From Candidatus Megaera endosymbiont of Mesostigma viride (lineage in GTDB: Bacteria > Pseudomonadota > Alphaproteobacteria > Rickettsiales > Rickettsiaceae): DNA of 64,000 bases. A program made the position numbers and the translations under genes. This document shows, piece after piece, positions 47,312-57,805 of the stretch. Numbering within the stretch: position 1 is the first letter of the stretch; each line of letters opens with the position of its first letter. The notes under the pieces were generated by a model. That model did not search any database. It was not told the origin of the DNA and saw only the letters and a program-made list of their open reading frames with translations. The DNA is taken from positions 620,001 to 684,000 of the forward strand of contig CP084576.1 of NCBI GenBank assembly GCA_020410825.1, in the 5' to 3' direction.

Positions 47312-47857
47312 TTAGCATAAACTTTTAGTTATTTTTGTTTTTAAAGTCATCACAGCATGGTTTTTGGTTATTTCAGGAAATAGTTCCTTCGTAAAGGGTA
47401 GCATCTCGAGCTTCCCATTGAGAAGAAACTGTACTTCCACAATATCTCCGCCCCCATAATTAGCAATATTGGTAATATTAGCTATATGATTTCCATTAAA
47501 GTCAACCACCTTTAAGCCTTTTAAATCTTCGATATAAAACTCATCTTCGGTTAAGATTGGCGGTAAATTACTTCTTAGGCAGTAAAGGGATTTTTTAATA
47601 AACCTCTCTGCTTCCGTTCTACTATGGCAATTATTCAAACTACAAATGAGAGTTCCGTCTGGTTTAGCTCTGATAATTTTTAGCTCAACCGTGGTATTAT
47701 CTTGGTCAAATACTGGTAAATTTACAATATTCCCAGCGGGATCGGTAAAGGATTTAACTATCACATGGCCCTTTATACCGTGTGCTGAGGAGATAACTCC
47801 TACTATAATTAATTTGTCATCTAGTATATTTTTATCAGCAACTAATTGATCGGACAT
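47312..47857 (-). CDS. rimM: 16S rRNA processing protein RimM
   Basis: 181 residues: VGVISSAHGIKGHVIVKSFTD opens the N-terminal RimM barrel; GTLICSLNNCHSRTEAER and the YIEDLKGLKVVDFNG PRC-barrel segment follow. The YYxxDL equivalent is FYIEDL. Binds ribosomal protein S19 and helps 30S assembly. It is normally encoded with rpsP, trmD and rplS; here it is over 24 kb from trmD-rplS. The C-terminal six residues are slightly unusual but length is normal. Confidence 0.94.
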   Translation of the reverse strand: MSDQLVADKNILDDKLIIVGVISSAHGIKGHVIVKSFTDPAGNIVNLPVFDQDNTTVELKIIRAKPDGTLICSLNNCHSRTEAERFIKKSLYCLRSNLPPILTEDEFYIEDLKGLKVVDFNGNHIANITNIANYGGGDIVEVQFLLNGKLEMLPFTKELFPEITKNHAVMTLKTKITKSLC

Positions 47858-47951
47858 TTAAAAACTACTATTATGAACTTATTGCCAATCCGGCCTTTAT
47901 AAGGCCACAAAGATTGTATAACTTACTATAGCTAAAAATTAAAGAGATATC

Positions 47952-50558
47952 ATGAAAAAGTTTATTCTGTCGTTAATTGGTGTAATTGCTATTTTTTTAG
48001 CCGTAGTGGGGAGTTCTATATATCTAACAGATTATAATAAGATCTACAAAGATTTTGTTAGCAGTGCTAAAATTGACGTTAAGGATATTAATCAGGTTAA
48101 TTATAGGATCAAGCAATTTCCTTCCCCTTCATTAATAATAGATGAAGTCAAACAAGAAGGGAAAATTGAACTTAAAAATATCAACATTAGATTCTCTTTA
48201 TTATCAGTTTTAAGTTTCAGCCATAAGGTTTCTGATATAGAAATTGGCCAAGCAATAATCCACCTATCTAATGATGATGTAAATTATATAGATCACGATG
48301 AATTTATTGGTGAGCTAATAAAAAAAGAAGCCCTTACTATGTCAGCTAGGATTGATAAATTGATTTTTGTTGAATCAGATAAGGATATCCCATTTACTAT
48401 AGAAAATTTTGTTTTTTCAGGCAATAAAAAAGGAGCAGAATTTACCGGTGAAATAGCCTCTATCGGTAGTGTAAAAGGTAATTTCATTAACAATGCTAGC
48501 CAAATTAACTTTAACCTTGACGTTACTAATCCAGAACACAGCCTAAAGCTTCAGGAAATATACGAAAATTCTGTTTTAAAGAGCGGAAAAATGGAATTGG
48601 TAACTGGATCTTTGGTTACCAAATTTTTAGCATTGTTACCGGATTTTGCCAATTTGTCTGATAAATTGTCTTTTAATCAAAAAATAAAAATCACTTTAGA
48701 TATTTTGCCTGTAAATAATTGGCTTAATCTTAAAAATATTATAATTCAGTCTGATTCTATTGCTGGTACTGGCGAGATAGCATTTAGTAAAAATAACCAG
48801 GATATTAATAATGTCCAAATCAATTTCAGTAAACTAGACTTAGGAAACTTGAGTAAAAACAACGATCCTGATAAACCAAGCGTTAATTTATACTCTTCGA
48901 GCAATAAGAACAAATTCAGTCTGAATAAAAACCAATTAAGAGCAAATATTTCTGCAAAACAGATAATATTTAGCCCTAAGAATCTTGTAACGGATGTTAA
49001 TTTGAATTTCTTCATTCAGAATGGAGAAGGTAAAGTTGAAGATTTTTCCGGTACTTTTGATCAAGGAGGTGGTTTCAAGATTAAAGGGGTCATTTCTGAA
49101 AATTCTTTCCGGAGTCTTTTTAATGGCGTAATTGCCTTGACGCATAAAGACCTTAACGATCTAATTGAAATCTTAGGTGGAGCGGAATTGAGATCTGAAA
49201 GTTATATTCCATATAGCCTTGTATCGAATGTTCAGTTGAGCTCGGTAGAAATCTCAATGCAGGATTTGTTACTAAAAACTAACGATACTGAAATTTCTGG
49301 TTTCTTTTCAACTAAATTTATAGGTGACTCGCCAAGAATTAATGCTGATTTAAAAATTGCCAAAGTTAATTTAGACGAGAAAAATTTTCCAGCTTTTAAT
49401 CATTTGTATAATTACGCTATAGAGCTGACCCAAGATTCCAAAAAAGAAGAGTATTTAAGTAAATTCATTCCGCTACGAACAATAAACTCTATAAGTAATT
49501 ACAATATAAGCGTGGATCAACTTGTTGCTAAGGGTTCATTATATAAAAATGTCAACTTTAATCTTAATTTATTACCGGGGAAAATTAAACTAGAGAATTT
49601 ATCATTAAATGACGGTAAGAACCATATTGACGCAACCATTGAACTTGTTACATCTGCGCTAAAACCATCCTTTGAAATGACAATTCATGGGGGAACTATC
49701 GAGGTTGATTTCTTGTCGCCTCGTGCTATTTCTGAATTAAGGCAATACATTTTAGCAAATTATGCTTTGGACAAGGTTGATCTTAATATGAACTTTATGC
49801 TCGATAAACTTTATCAAGGAGATTTTTCTCTTGGTAGGGTTATTTTTAAAGCTAAGAATAACAAAGCTTTATTTGAGATTAATAAGTTTGATGCGGACAT
49901 ATTCGGCGGCCGCATGTCTTCTTCTGGCAGTATATTACTTGATCCCTATACAATAAATTTTGTATATGCCTTGAACTCAGCAATTATTCCGGAAATTAGC
50001 AAATTCATGCCAGCAGGAGTTCTTGACAGCGGTGGTGTAATCAGTGCTAATGGTATGTGGTCTACAAATGGTAATTCACTTGAAGAGCAGCTATATAATT
50101 TATATACAAAGTCAGACATTCTTGCTAAGAATATAACTATAAACAATTTTTCCATTGATAATCTAATACAGGCTATCAGTAGTCCAAACTATAACCTTAA
50201 ATCTTTTAAAGATGACTTAAAAGAGGCGATATTAACAGAAAAAACTGAAATTAGTGAATTAAAAGCCGGTGTAGAACTTGTAAAAGGCCTCTTTACTTTC
50301 AAGGATATAGGATTTAAAACCAAGTATACGGCCGCAGCTGCTTCTGCTAGTTTTAATTTATATAATTTAGATATTGACCTTATTTCAGTGTTTTCGTTTT
50401 ATTTATCTAAGCCTGCTCCTGGAAGAAGTTATACCGATTCTACCCCCGCTAAAATTGCTCTTAAAGCTACAGGTAATTTATTTGCTCCAAAAAAAGAAGC
50501 AGATACTAAAGAATTAGAAGATCTGTTGAGTGCTATTGTTGCAGCAAAAAAGAACTAG
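47952..50558 (+). CDS. AsmA-family envelope protein
   Basis: 868 residues: a short cytoplasmic tail, one membrane helix (FILSLIGVIAIFLAVVGSSI) and a long periplasmic beta-rich domain typical of AsmA/TamB-like lipid-handling proteins (chain-bridge fold). The AsmA C-terminal region with LSRAxxxxxANG-like residues is seen as SGGVISANGMWSTNGNS and IGFKTKYTAAAASASFNL. It probably helps lipid movement to the outer membrane. It is nearly as long as the largest AsmA proteins, and is the first of the plus-strand block. Divergent from rimM by about 95 bases. Confidence 0.85.
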   Translation: MKKFILSLIGVIAIFLAVVGSSIYLTDYNKIYKDFVSSAKIDVKDINQVNYRIKQFPSPSLIIDEVKQEGKIELKNINIRFSLLSVLSFSHKVSDIEIGQAIIHLSNDDVNYIDHDEFIGELIKKEALTMSARIDKLIFVESDKDIPFTIENFVFSGNKKGAEFTGEIASIGSVKGNFINNASQINFNLDVTNPEHSLKLQEIYENSVLKSGKMELVTGSLVTKFLALLPDFANLSDKLSFNQKIKITLDILPVNNWLNLKNIIIQSDSIAGTGEIAFSKNNQDINNVQINFSKLDLGNLSKNNDPDKPSVNLYSSSNKNKFSLNKNQLRANISAKQIIFSPKNLVTDVNLNFFIQNGEGKVEDFSGTFDQGGGFKIKGVISENSFRSLFNGVIALTHKDLNDLIEILGGAELRSESYIPYSLVSNVQLSSVEISMQDLLLKTNDTEISGFFSTKFIGDSPRINADLKIAKVNLDEKNFPAFNHLYNYAIELTQDSKKEEYLSKFIPLRTINSISNYNISVDQLVAKGSLYKNVNFNLNLLPGKIKLENLSLNDGKNHIDATIELVTSALKPSFEMTIHGGTIEVDFLSPRAISELRQYILANYALDKVDLNMNFMLDKLYQGDFSLGRVIFKAKNNKALFEINKFDADIFGGRMSSSGSILLDPYTINFVYALNSAIIPEISKFMPAGVLDSGGVISANGMWSTNGNSLEEQLYNLYTKSDILAKNITINNFSIDNLIQAISSPNYNLKSFKDDLKEAILTEKTEISELKAGVELVKGLFTFKDIGFKTKYTAAAASASFNLYNLDIDLISVFSFYLSKPAPGRSYTDSTPAKIALKATGNLFAPKKEADTKELEDLLSAIVAAKKN

Positions 50559-50814
50559 AAACTATCGATAAATACTGTTATTTACAATTACGATATTTTG
50601 TAATTTGCATAGCAGGCACGCTAAGTCTTGATAAAATATTATTATTCAGTTTTTAGAATTTTGTATATTGTCGTAACTTAAACCCTTAGGAATCTTTGTT
50701 TTTGCAATAAATGTCTATCAAAATTTGGAAAAACCTCAGGATATAGGGAATTAAAAATATATATTTTTAGGGAAAAATAATGTATATTGTAATTAAGAAA
50801 TATCTATTTATTAT

Positions 50815-50931
50815 ATGAAAAAAAATTATTTGCCCAAAAAGATAAGGCAGAAAAATTACGTATTAATGGCGATAATTTTTTTTATTATTTTCTTGATATA
50901 CGCAGTTACTATAGTAAAGCTTTCGGCTTAG
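50815..50931 (+). CDS. CoxF-like small membrane protein (38 residues)
   Basis: A 38-residue frame: a basic N-terminus (MKKNYLPKKIRQKNYVL) then one membrane helix ending IYAVTIVKLSA. The closing YAVTIVKL is the recognised end of the CoxF-type peptides encoded between ctaB and ctaG in alphaproteobacteria. The frame is too short for routine gene finders. Here it is an orphan, next to the AEC carrier rather than cytochrome oxidase assembly genes. The region 50559-50814 before it shows nothing else. Confidence 0.6.
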   Translation: MKKNYLPKKIRQKNYVLMAIIFFIIFLIYAVTIVKLSA

Positions 50932-51032
50932 TTTAGAACCGGTGGAATAATATTAAGACCTTACTTGATTTGCTGCAGCGTAATTGCTATCATGGCCAGA
51001 CTTTTTAAATATTATGTATTATCAAAATAACC

Positions 51033-51965
51033 ATGTACAGTGTTTTTTGTAATGTTTTGCCTATTGTTTTGATTGCTCTTATTGGAAGTTTTATAAGAAA
51101 GAAGTGGCTTATTTCTGATGAATTTTGGCGTGGACTAGAGAAATTATCTTTTTATATTTTATTCCCGGCTGTCTTGTTTGGTAGTACTTATAGGCTTGAA
51201 TTAGCAGCTACCCAATTTTTTCGATTAGTTATTGCTCTGGTAATCTCAAATTTAATAATTTCTGGCCTTGTAGTCTATCATCAAACGAAACAAAATTACG
51301 ATAAAGCTCAATTTACTTCATTATTTCAGGGTGCTACCAGATATAACAATTATATTTTCTTTGCTCTGAGTTCTGCTTTATTTGGAGAAAACGGGTTGTC
51401 AGTAGTAGCGAGTATCTCGCCCTATATGATAGTGCTCACTAATGTTACAGCAATCATGTGCTTTGTTTATTATCTACCTCTAGAAAACGGAGGTGCTTCT
51501 AAAAGGCAAAGTATGGTCCTAATGATGAAATCTATTATAACTAATCCTTTTGTTATTGCTAGCTTAGTCGGTTTTGCGTTTAACTATTTCAAAATTGATT
51601 TAAATATGGGAATTGAAAAAACAATTGACAGTATAGCTAATTCGGCTTTAACAATTGGCATATTAATAGTTGGTGCTAGCCTAAAGTTTAAAATTAATCC
51701 TGATCATATGAAAATAATTATTTCTGCAAGCTTTATTAAACTTATTATTACCCCAGTAATAACTTTTATAATTTTATGGATTATGTCAATTAGCGGTATA
51801 GCAAAATCTGTAGGAATTTTATTTAGCTGTCTGCCATGCGCAAGCTCTGCCTATATATTATCGAGACAACTTGGTGGTGATCCGGAGACAATGTCATCGA
51901 TAATTACTTCTACTACTGTATTTTCTATCTTGTCATTATCTATACTTGTGTATATCCTCGCGTAG
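51033..51965 (+). CDS. AEC-family transporter (possible malate permease)
   Basis: A 310-residue protein of about ten membrane helices, with the N-terminal VLPIVLIALIGSFIRKKWL and LEKLSFYILFPAVLFGS typical of the auxin-efflux-carrier family, and a later GASLKFKIN / RQLGGDPETMSSIIT pair. Family members export or import carboxylates and malonate. Only 35 bases before the malic enzyme gene, so malate or another C4 acid is a fair guess for the solute. Confidence 0.87.
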   Translation: MYSVFCNVLPIVLIALIGSFIRKKWLISDEFWRGLEKLSFYILFPAVLFGSTYRLELAATQFFRLVIALVISNLIISGLVVYHQTKQNYDKAQFTSLFQGATRYNNYIFFALSSALFGENGLSVVASISPYMIVLTNVTAIMCFVYYLPLENGGASKRQSMVLMMKSIITNPFVIASLVGFAFNYFKIDLNMGIEKTIDSIANSALTIGILIVGASLKFKINPDHMKIIISASFIKLIITPVITFIILWIMSISGIAKSVGILFSCLPCASSAYILSRQLGGDPETMSSIITSTTVFSILSLSILVYILA

Positions 51966-52000
51966 CGATGATGTAGTTAAATTAATTTGTATATATTAAA

Positions 52001-54277
52001 ATGGATAAAAAACATTCACCCGATTATATAAAAGCTTTAGAATATCATGAAAAAGGTCAGCCTGGGAAAATTGCTTTAAAACCTACAAAACATCTTTTAA
52101 CTCAACATGATCTGTCTTTGGCCTATTCTCCGGGAGTGGCAGCACCTTGTCTTGAAATTAAGAATAATCCAGATGATATATATAAATATACTGCACGTGG
52201 TAATACGGTAGCAGTAATATCCAATGGTACAGCTGTTTTAGGTCTTGGCAATTTAGGAGCAGCAGCTTCCAAACCCGTCATGGAAGGAAAAGCGGTATTA
52301 TTTAAGAAATTTGCCGATATTGATTGTTTTGATATAGAAGTAGATACAGCTGATCCTGAAGAATTCATTAACACAGTAAAGCATCTAGGATATAGCTGGG
52401 GTGGAATTAATTTAGAGGATATAAAAGCTCCTGAGTGTTTTATCATCGAAGAAAGGCTTAAAGAATTAATGGATATCCCGGTCTTTCATGATGACCAACA
52501 TGGAACTGCTATAATTACTGGAGCTGCTCTAATTAATGCAGTTCTTCTGACAAAAAGAAAAATGTCAGAAATTAAGATGGTAGTAAATGGAGCAGGAGCA
52601 GCAGCTATGTCTTGTATCAACCTTGCCATATCTCTGGGAGTCAATAAAGATAATATTATTCTTTGTGATACTCAAGGCGTTATATATAAAGGACGTGCAG
52701 AAGGAATGAATAAGTGGAAAGAGGAAAAGGCCATTGATACTCCTCATCGTACATTAAGCGAAGCAATCAAAGGTGCAGATGTATTTTTGGGACTTTCAGT
52801 CAAAGGAGCTATGACAAAGGAAATGGTAGCTTCAATGACTAAAAACCCGATAATTTTTGCTATGGCCAATCCTGATCCAGAAATTACACCTGAAGATATA
52901 AAATCGGTCAGGAATGATGCAATAATTGCTACTGGCAGATCAGATTACGATAATCAAGTAAATAATGTAATGGGTTTTCCTTATATTTTTAGAGGAGCTC
53001 TCGATGTTAGAGCTACTTGCATTAACGAAGAAATGAAAATAGCAGCCGCTTACGCCTTAGCAGAATTAGCTAGAAAACCCGTGCCAGGAGAGGTTTATCG
53101 TGCTTATAATAGCAGTAGGAAAACATTTGGTCCTGATTACATTATTCCTGTCCCTTTTGATCCAAGGTTAATTACTACTGTTCCAGTAGCTGTAGCACAA
53201 GCTGCACTTAAAAGTGGTGTAGCAAAAATTAAGGAACTTAATATCAAAAAATATAGGTCAGAACTTGCAAACAGATTAAATCCTACCTCGAATTATATGC
53301 ATTTTGTATTTGATAAAATCACCCATGATAAACCTAAAAGGGTGATTTTTGCAGAAGGTGAAGAGGAAGAAGTAATAAAAGCAGCAATGATGTTACGTGA
53401 TGAGCATTACGGAAGCCCAATTCTCGTAGGAAGACACAGTAAAATTGATCCCATTGTCCAAGCCTTAGGGGAAGGATATTCCCTTGAAAATATTACAGTT
53501 ATGAATGCTGCAATCAATAATAATTTGAACAAATACATAGATTATCTTTACAAAAAGTTACAGCGCAAAGGATATTTATATAGAGATTGTGCAAGGCTTG
53601 TTAAATCTGATAGAAACATTTTTGCTGCTTGTATGATGGCTTGCGGAGATGCTGACGCTATGGTGACAGGCCTTACAAAAAGTTATTACGACAGTATAGA
53701 TGATATATCGAAAGTAATCATGCCTAAAAAAAGCAAAAGAATTATTGGATATTCTATAATGCTATCTCGGGAACATAATATAATCTTTGCTGATAATACG
53801 GTTTGTGAATTACCTCAAGCAGAAGATTTAGTAGAAATTACTCTGCAGACAGCAGAAGTAGCTAAATCTATGGGATATACTCCAAGAATTGCTATAGTGT
53901 CTTTTTCCAATTTTGGTAATCCACTTCGAGAAAAATCATCGAGAGTTCGCGAGGCAATCACCATACTTGATAAAATGGATTTAGATTTTGAGTATGATGG
54001 GGAAATGTCGGCAGAAGTAGCATTGAATACTAATTTGCAGAAATTGTACCCTTTCTGTAGGTTAACAGGTCCTGCAAACGTTTTAATTATGCCTGGTCTC
54101 CATTCGGCTGCTATTGCAACTCACTTACTTGAAGAACTAGCAGGCGAGGTATTTATTGGCCCAATTTTAAATGGTTTTGAATACCCTGTGCAAATCATAC
54201 CTATGGGTTCTTCTGCAACTGATATACTTGAAGTAGTCGCCTTTGCGATTATGGATTGTATTAATAACAAAAATTAA
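52001..54277 (+). CDS. maeB: NADP-dependent malic enzyme with phosphotransacetylase-like domain (MaeB)
   Basis: 758 residues. N-terminal malic domain: HDLSLAYSPGVAAPCLEI (catalytic Tyr), GLGNLGAAASKPVMEGKA, FHDDQHGTAIITG, and Rossmann-type VVNGAGAAAMSC; SDYDNQVNNVMGFPYIFRGALD follows in fragments. From about residue 430 a PTA-like domain (RVIFAEGEEEEVIKAA to GSSATDIL), normally regulatory in MaeB. It decarboxylates malate to pyruvate and makes NADPH. Paired with the AEC carrier. Confidence 0.95.
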   Translation: MDKKHSPDYIKALEYHEKGQPGKIALKPTKHLLTQHDLSLAYSPGVAAPCLEIKNNPDDIYKYTARGNTVAVISNGTAVLGLGNLGAAASKPVMEGKAVLFKKFADIDCFDIEVDTADPEEFINTVKHLGYSWGGINLEDIKAPECFIIEERLKELMDIPVFHDDQHGTAIITGAALINAVLLTKRKMSEIKMVVNGAGAAAMSCINLAISLGVNKDNIILCDTQGVIYKGRAEGMNKWKEEKAIDTPHRTLSEAIKGADVFLGLSVKGAMTKEMVASMTKNPIIFAMANPDPEITPEDIKSVRNDAIIATGRSDYDNQVNNVMGFPYIFRGALDVRATCINEEMKIAAAYALAELARKPVPGEVYRAYNSSRKTFGPDYIIPVPFDPRLITTVPVAVAQAALKSGVAKIKELNIKKYRSELANRLNPTSNYMHFVFDKITHDKPKRVIFAEGEEEEVIKAAMMLRDEHYGSPILVGRHSKIDPIVQALGEGYSLENITVMNAAINNNLNKYIDYLYKKLQRKGYLYRDCARLVKSDRNIFAACMMACGDADAMVTGLTKSYYDSIDDISKVIMPKKSKRIIGYSIMLSREHNIIFADNTVCELPQAEDLVEITLQTAEVAKSMGYTPRIAIVSFSNFGNPLREKSSRVREAITILDKMDLDFEYDGEMSAEVALNTNLQKLYPFCRLTGPANVLIMPGLHSAAIATHLLEELAGEVFIGPILNGFEYPVQIIPMGSSATDILEVVAFAIMDCINNKN

Positions 54278-54310
54278 ATATATACCGACCAGTCTATTTA
54301 GGTAAATCTT

Positions 54311-54661
54311 ATGCAATCAGTAAACATTAGTTCTGCAAAAGGCTATTTATCATCTTTGCTAAAAAATAAGGAGAAACTGCAAGAAATAATAATTGAAAGA
54401 ACTGGAAAACCTATAGCTAAAATTCTTAAATACAAACCCCAAATTATTTAGGCTGGCGATTTTATACCTCAATTACAAGAAAATGGATTTGATTTATTAG
54501 ACACCCAATTACAAGCATATTATAACCCTGTCTGAATTACCCCCCTTACACATAGAGGCCCATTTGATAGGATTTCAATAGCTCAAGCTAGTCATGAAGG
54601 TTTATCGCTAATTACTACTGACTCAGAAATAATCAAACATGAACTGCGAATTAATTTATAA
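54311..54661 (+). pseudogene. Collapsed Phd/VapC-type toxin-antitoxin module
   Basis: MQSVNISSAKGYLSSLLKNK... REIVIERTGKPIAKI-like: the first 46 codons match a Phd/YefM antitoxin N-terminus (NISSAK, GKPIAKILKY), then TAG (54449-54451). In the same frame the text continues with a PIN-type toxin C-terminus, NGFDLLDTQLQAYY, broken by TGA at 54533-54535, and then THRGPFDRISIAQASHEGLS, LITTDSEII and TAA at 54659-54661. The C-terminus of the antitoxin and the catalytic start of the toxin are missing, so a deletion fused two partner genes that then picked up stops. Confidence 0.78.
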
Positions 54662-54709
54662 TAATTCACCTTTAAAAGTTAGTGAAGAATCAAAATACTA
54701 AAACTTTAA

Positions 54710-56326
54710 TTAAATTGGCAAAGAAAACGCAACAGTAACCCCTTTATCTTGATTTTGCGTAGCCCATATCTGACCATTATGCACTTCAATAATTTTTTTA
54801 CACAAAGTAAGCCCTATACCTCTACCACCTGCAGGAGTTTTAGTATTTGAACCGACTGTAAAAGGATCAAAAATTTCTAATAACTCATCTTTAGGAATAC
54901 CTATTCCTTCATCTTTTACACTAAAGACAATATTATTGTTTTGTTCTGATTTTAACTTAATTGTAATTGCTCCTTGTTTAGAATATTGAATAGCATTTAC
55001 TATTATATTGTCTATAGCACTTGAGATATAATATTTATCACATAGGCTAGTTACTTTACCTTCTATTTGTAAATCAAACCACAAGTTTTCTTTATCTTTG
55101 TCGGCAATATACAATTTTTTACATAGTTCTAATCTTTCGTAAACTAAATCAGTTAAGTTTACTTGGGTCTTGTTTAGGTCGTAGTTAACGTTACTGAGTT
55201 GTGATAAATCAATCAGGTTATTTACTAAACTGGTTAACCTTTCAGAGCTATCAGCAATGTCCTTAATTGCCTTACGCCTTTGCTCTTCGTTAAATTTATC
55301 GTAGTTGTCCGACAAAACCTGCCCAAGACTAGTAATACCAACAATTGGTGTACGGGTTTCGTGCCCTAGATTCCGCAAGAGCTCATTTTTAATTTCATAT
55401 AGCTTAGTTAGTTCTTTCTTTTGGTCTAGCACTTTATTGCTTAAAAAGGCATTATTACCCTCTGTTAATTCTTGATATTGCTGCTTTGGTTTTAAAAAAG
55501 CTATTAATATAGCACTTACCAAAAGTAAGGAGTAGGTTATACTGAACTGTAAATCATTCATATAATCACTTAAAGGATTTATATCGATATAAGTTTTATA
55601 GTATACAACACTAAGTACCACTCCCCCGATAATCATCAATAGAGCAACTTGCCAGCACATTAAAATCGATATAGTAACTAGGCTTGTAATTAATATAGCG
55701 ACCTGTACCTGAGAAAATTGACCAATAATAGCTAATAAACTGGCGCAAAAAGCTAAATTATAAAATACTGCTATATTCCATAATATAGATATAAATACTC
55801 TATTTTTAAATTCTTTTACCCAAAAGGTATATGTAATAAATATAGTTGATAAAGTAAGTACTGAATAGTACATAAAGTAAAGCACAACTTCATATTTTTG
55901 GTATAAAGCTTTTGGTAAAGCATAAGCACTAGAGAATACCATGAGTATACAAAATAAACCAAAATAGACCATGATTCTTTCTTCTTTTGGAGTGTTGTTT
56001 TTACAGAAATTACTAAAACTAAAAGTTTTTAGTAAGTAAATAAAATTTGTTATTTTTCTTTTTCTTTCTAACCTTATGCTTTCAAGAGGTCCTCTGTCTT
56101 TAATACCAACCCATCCTCCTTTTTCTCCCAATATATAATGACTTCCTATAAAAAATACTAGGCTAATTATAGTACCAGGTATACCTGGTATTATATTATA
56201 TTTCTCAGAAAATACTGAAAAATATAATACAGTAACAAATCCAGATACCATACCAATTAATACAGCCTTAGCAGTACTACGAAAACCAAAAATGGCTAGT
56301 GTAAAAGGTACTGTCACAACCGGCAT
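54710..56326 (-). pseudogene. Symporter-kinase paralogue, C-terminal part (frameshifted copy)
   Basis: 538 residues, corresponding to the paralogue at 12539-15349 from its transmembrane region MPVVTVPF onward. The kinase end is intact: H-box LGHETRTPIVGIT, N-box DNIIVNAIQY, DEGIGIP and GGRGIGLTLCKK. Its reading frame is one base out of step with the part encoded at 56314-57513 (a 1-nt deletion near 56349). It could still be made as a separate kinase fragment, but its first residues are the middle of a membrane helix. Confidence 0.8.
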
Positions 56327-57513
56327 ATAGAAGCTATATACAGATAAAGTAACTCTAATAGGTTTCCAGCAAATAAACTAACACAAAGGGCTATAATGCC
56401 AACAAACAATGAAAAAACACGGGCTAAAAATAATTCTTTTTTCTCTGTTAAATTTATACCAGTAGACTTAATAAAATCGTAGCTAAGTAGTACCGATGAT
56501 GAATTTATATAACTATCTGCAGTAGACATAACCATTGCCATGATACCAACAACAAAAGCTCCTTTTAATCCGTAAGTTAAATAGTGATCTAGTATATACT
56601 GAATAACATTATCTGCATTTATACCAGTAATACCCGGATCAGCTCTAAATAAAACTCCAATAACAGTATGCACTAGAGCATCACAAAGAAGGATAAAGAA
56701 GATAGCTATAATAAAAGATTTAGATACTTGTGATGTAGATTTAGCCATCGATATTCTTTGGAAAATTGCCGGATCAAGAAGTGGTATCATTAAAAATAGG
56801 CATAAGTACAAAGTATCGTTAATAACTTTTTTTTGGGAATCAGAAATTAAACTATAATTAAATATTGGATCAGTTATAACTGCTGTAATTATTTGGTCAT
56901 TATTCTCAAATGATTTCCAAATTAAAAAGGCAACCATTGGCGTGACAACACCAAAAGTAAAAAACTGAATTAAATCAGTAAAAGTTACTGATTTAATTCC
57001 CCCAAAAGTAGAATAAATAATAATTATTAAGCTACTTAATGTGGTAGCATATACACCAGGCATCCCAAGCCATAGACTTAAGAGGGTATGTAAAACTAGA
57101 AATTGCATAGCAATTCTACCTATTGCGGGAACTGTACTAAATATAGCTATAATACCTCTTATATAGCGGTTATTATATATATCATTCATAGCCTCTGCTA
57201 TTGATAATTTTCCTAGAAATTCTGCCATTCTGGGGGCATAAAAATAAGCAATCAACCAAAAAGATACTGCTTCAGCCAGGCTACATATCAAGAAAAAAAT
57301 TCCTTGTGTATAGGTTTCAGCTACAGTGATGCTAAAATTAGAACCACCAATCCAAGTTGCTGCAATTGCGGCAACAATAGTTGCGGTAGAAAAATTTTTA
57401 TTACCGATGGCATATTCCCTAATATTTTTTATTCCATAACCAGAGAGAAGCCCACATATTAAATTTAAGGTCAGAAACCCAATTACTATTATTACATCTA
57501 TATTAAAAAACAT
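56314..57513 (-). pseudogene. Symporter-kinase paralogue, N-terminal part (frameshifted copy)
   Basis: 399 residues covering the sodium:solute symporter half (NIREYAIGNKNFSTATIVAA, TFGGIKSVTFTDLIQFF), ending in out-of-frame residues after GNLLELL. A loss of one base near 56349 restores alignment: reading on in the other frame gives LSVYSFYMPVV, exactly like the SSFYMPVV of the intact paralogue. The two parts overlap by 13 bases. A shortened transporter is possible but it lacks several helices. Sequencing error is the alternative. Confidence 0.8.
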
Positions 57514-57551
57514 AATTTTATAACACCGATTTTTAATTTATTTTTTATTTT

Positions 57552-57641
57552 AATTATTAATTGAAAAAAATGGATTTGCAAAGAAGAAATTAACACTATA
57601 AGTAAAATTTAAAAAAACAATTAAACCGGATATTTATTTAA
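57552..57641. repeat. Conserved upstream element of symporter-kinase genes, copy B
   Basis: About 90 bases nearly identical to 15456-15542 (AATTATTAATTGAAAAAAAT ... GGATATTTATTTAA with small indels), 39 bases upstream of the frameshifted paralogue. The 292-base spacer 57514-57805 holds this element and otherwise only AT-rich DNA. Confidence 0.8.
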
Positions 57642-57805
57642 TACCCTTAGATTATAAGATTTATATAAGATTTTTCTTGGATAAGATTTACAATAAGTAA
57701 CAAAACTTTTATTAAAAAAACTGGAATTTAAAATAAATTTCACTTTCTTCAACAATTATCCAGACATCTGATTATTCTGATCCATCTGCTGAAGCTTACA
57801 TTTAA

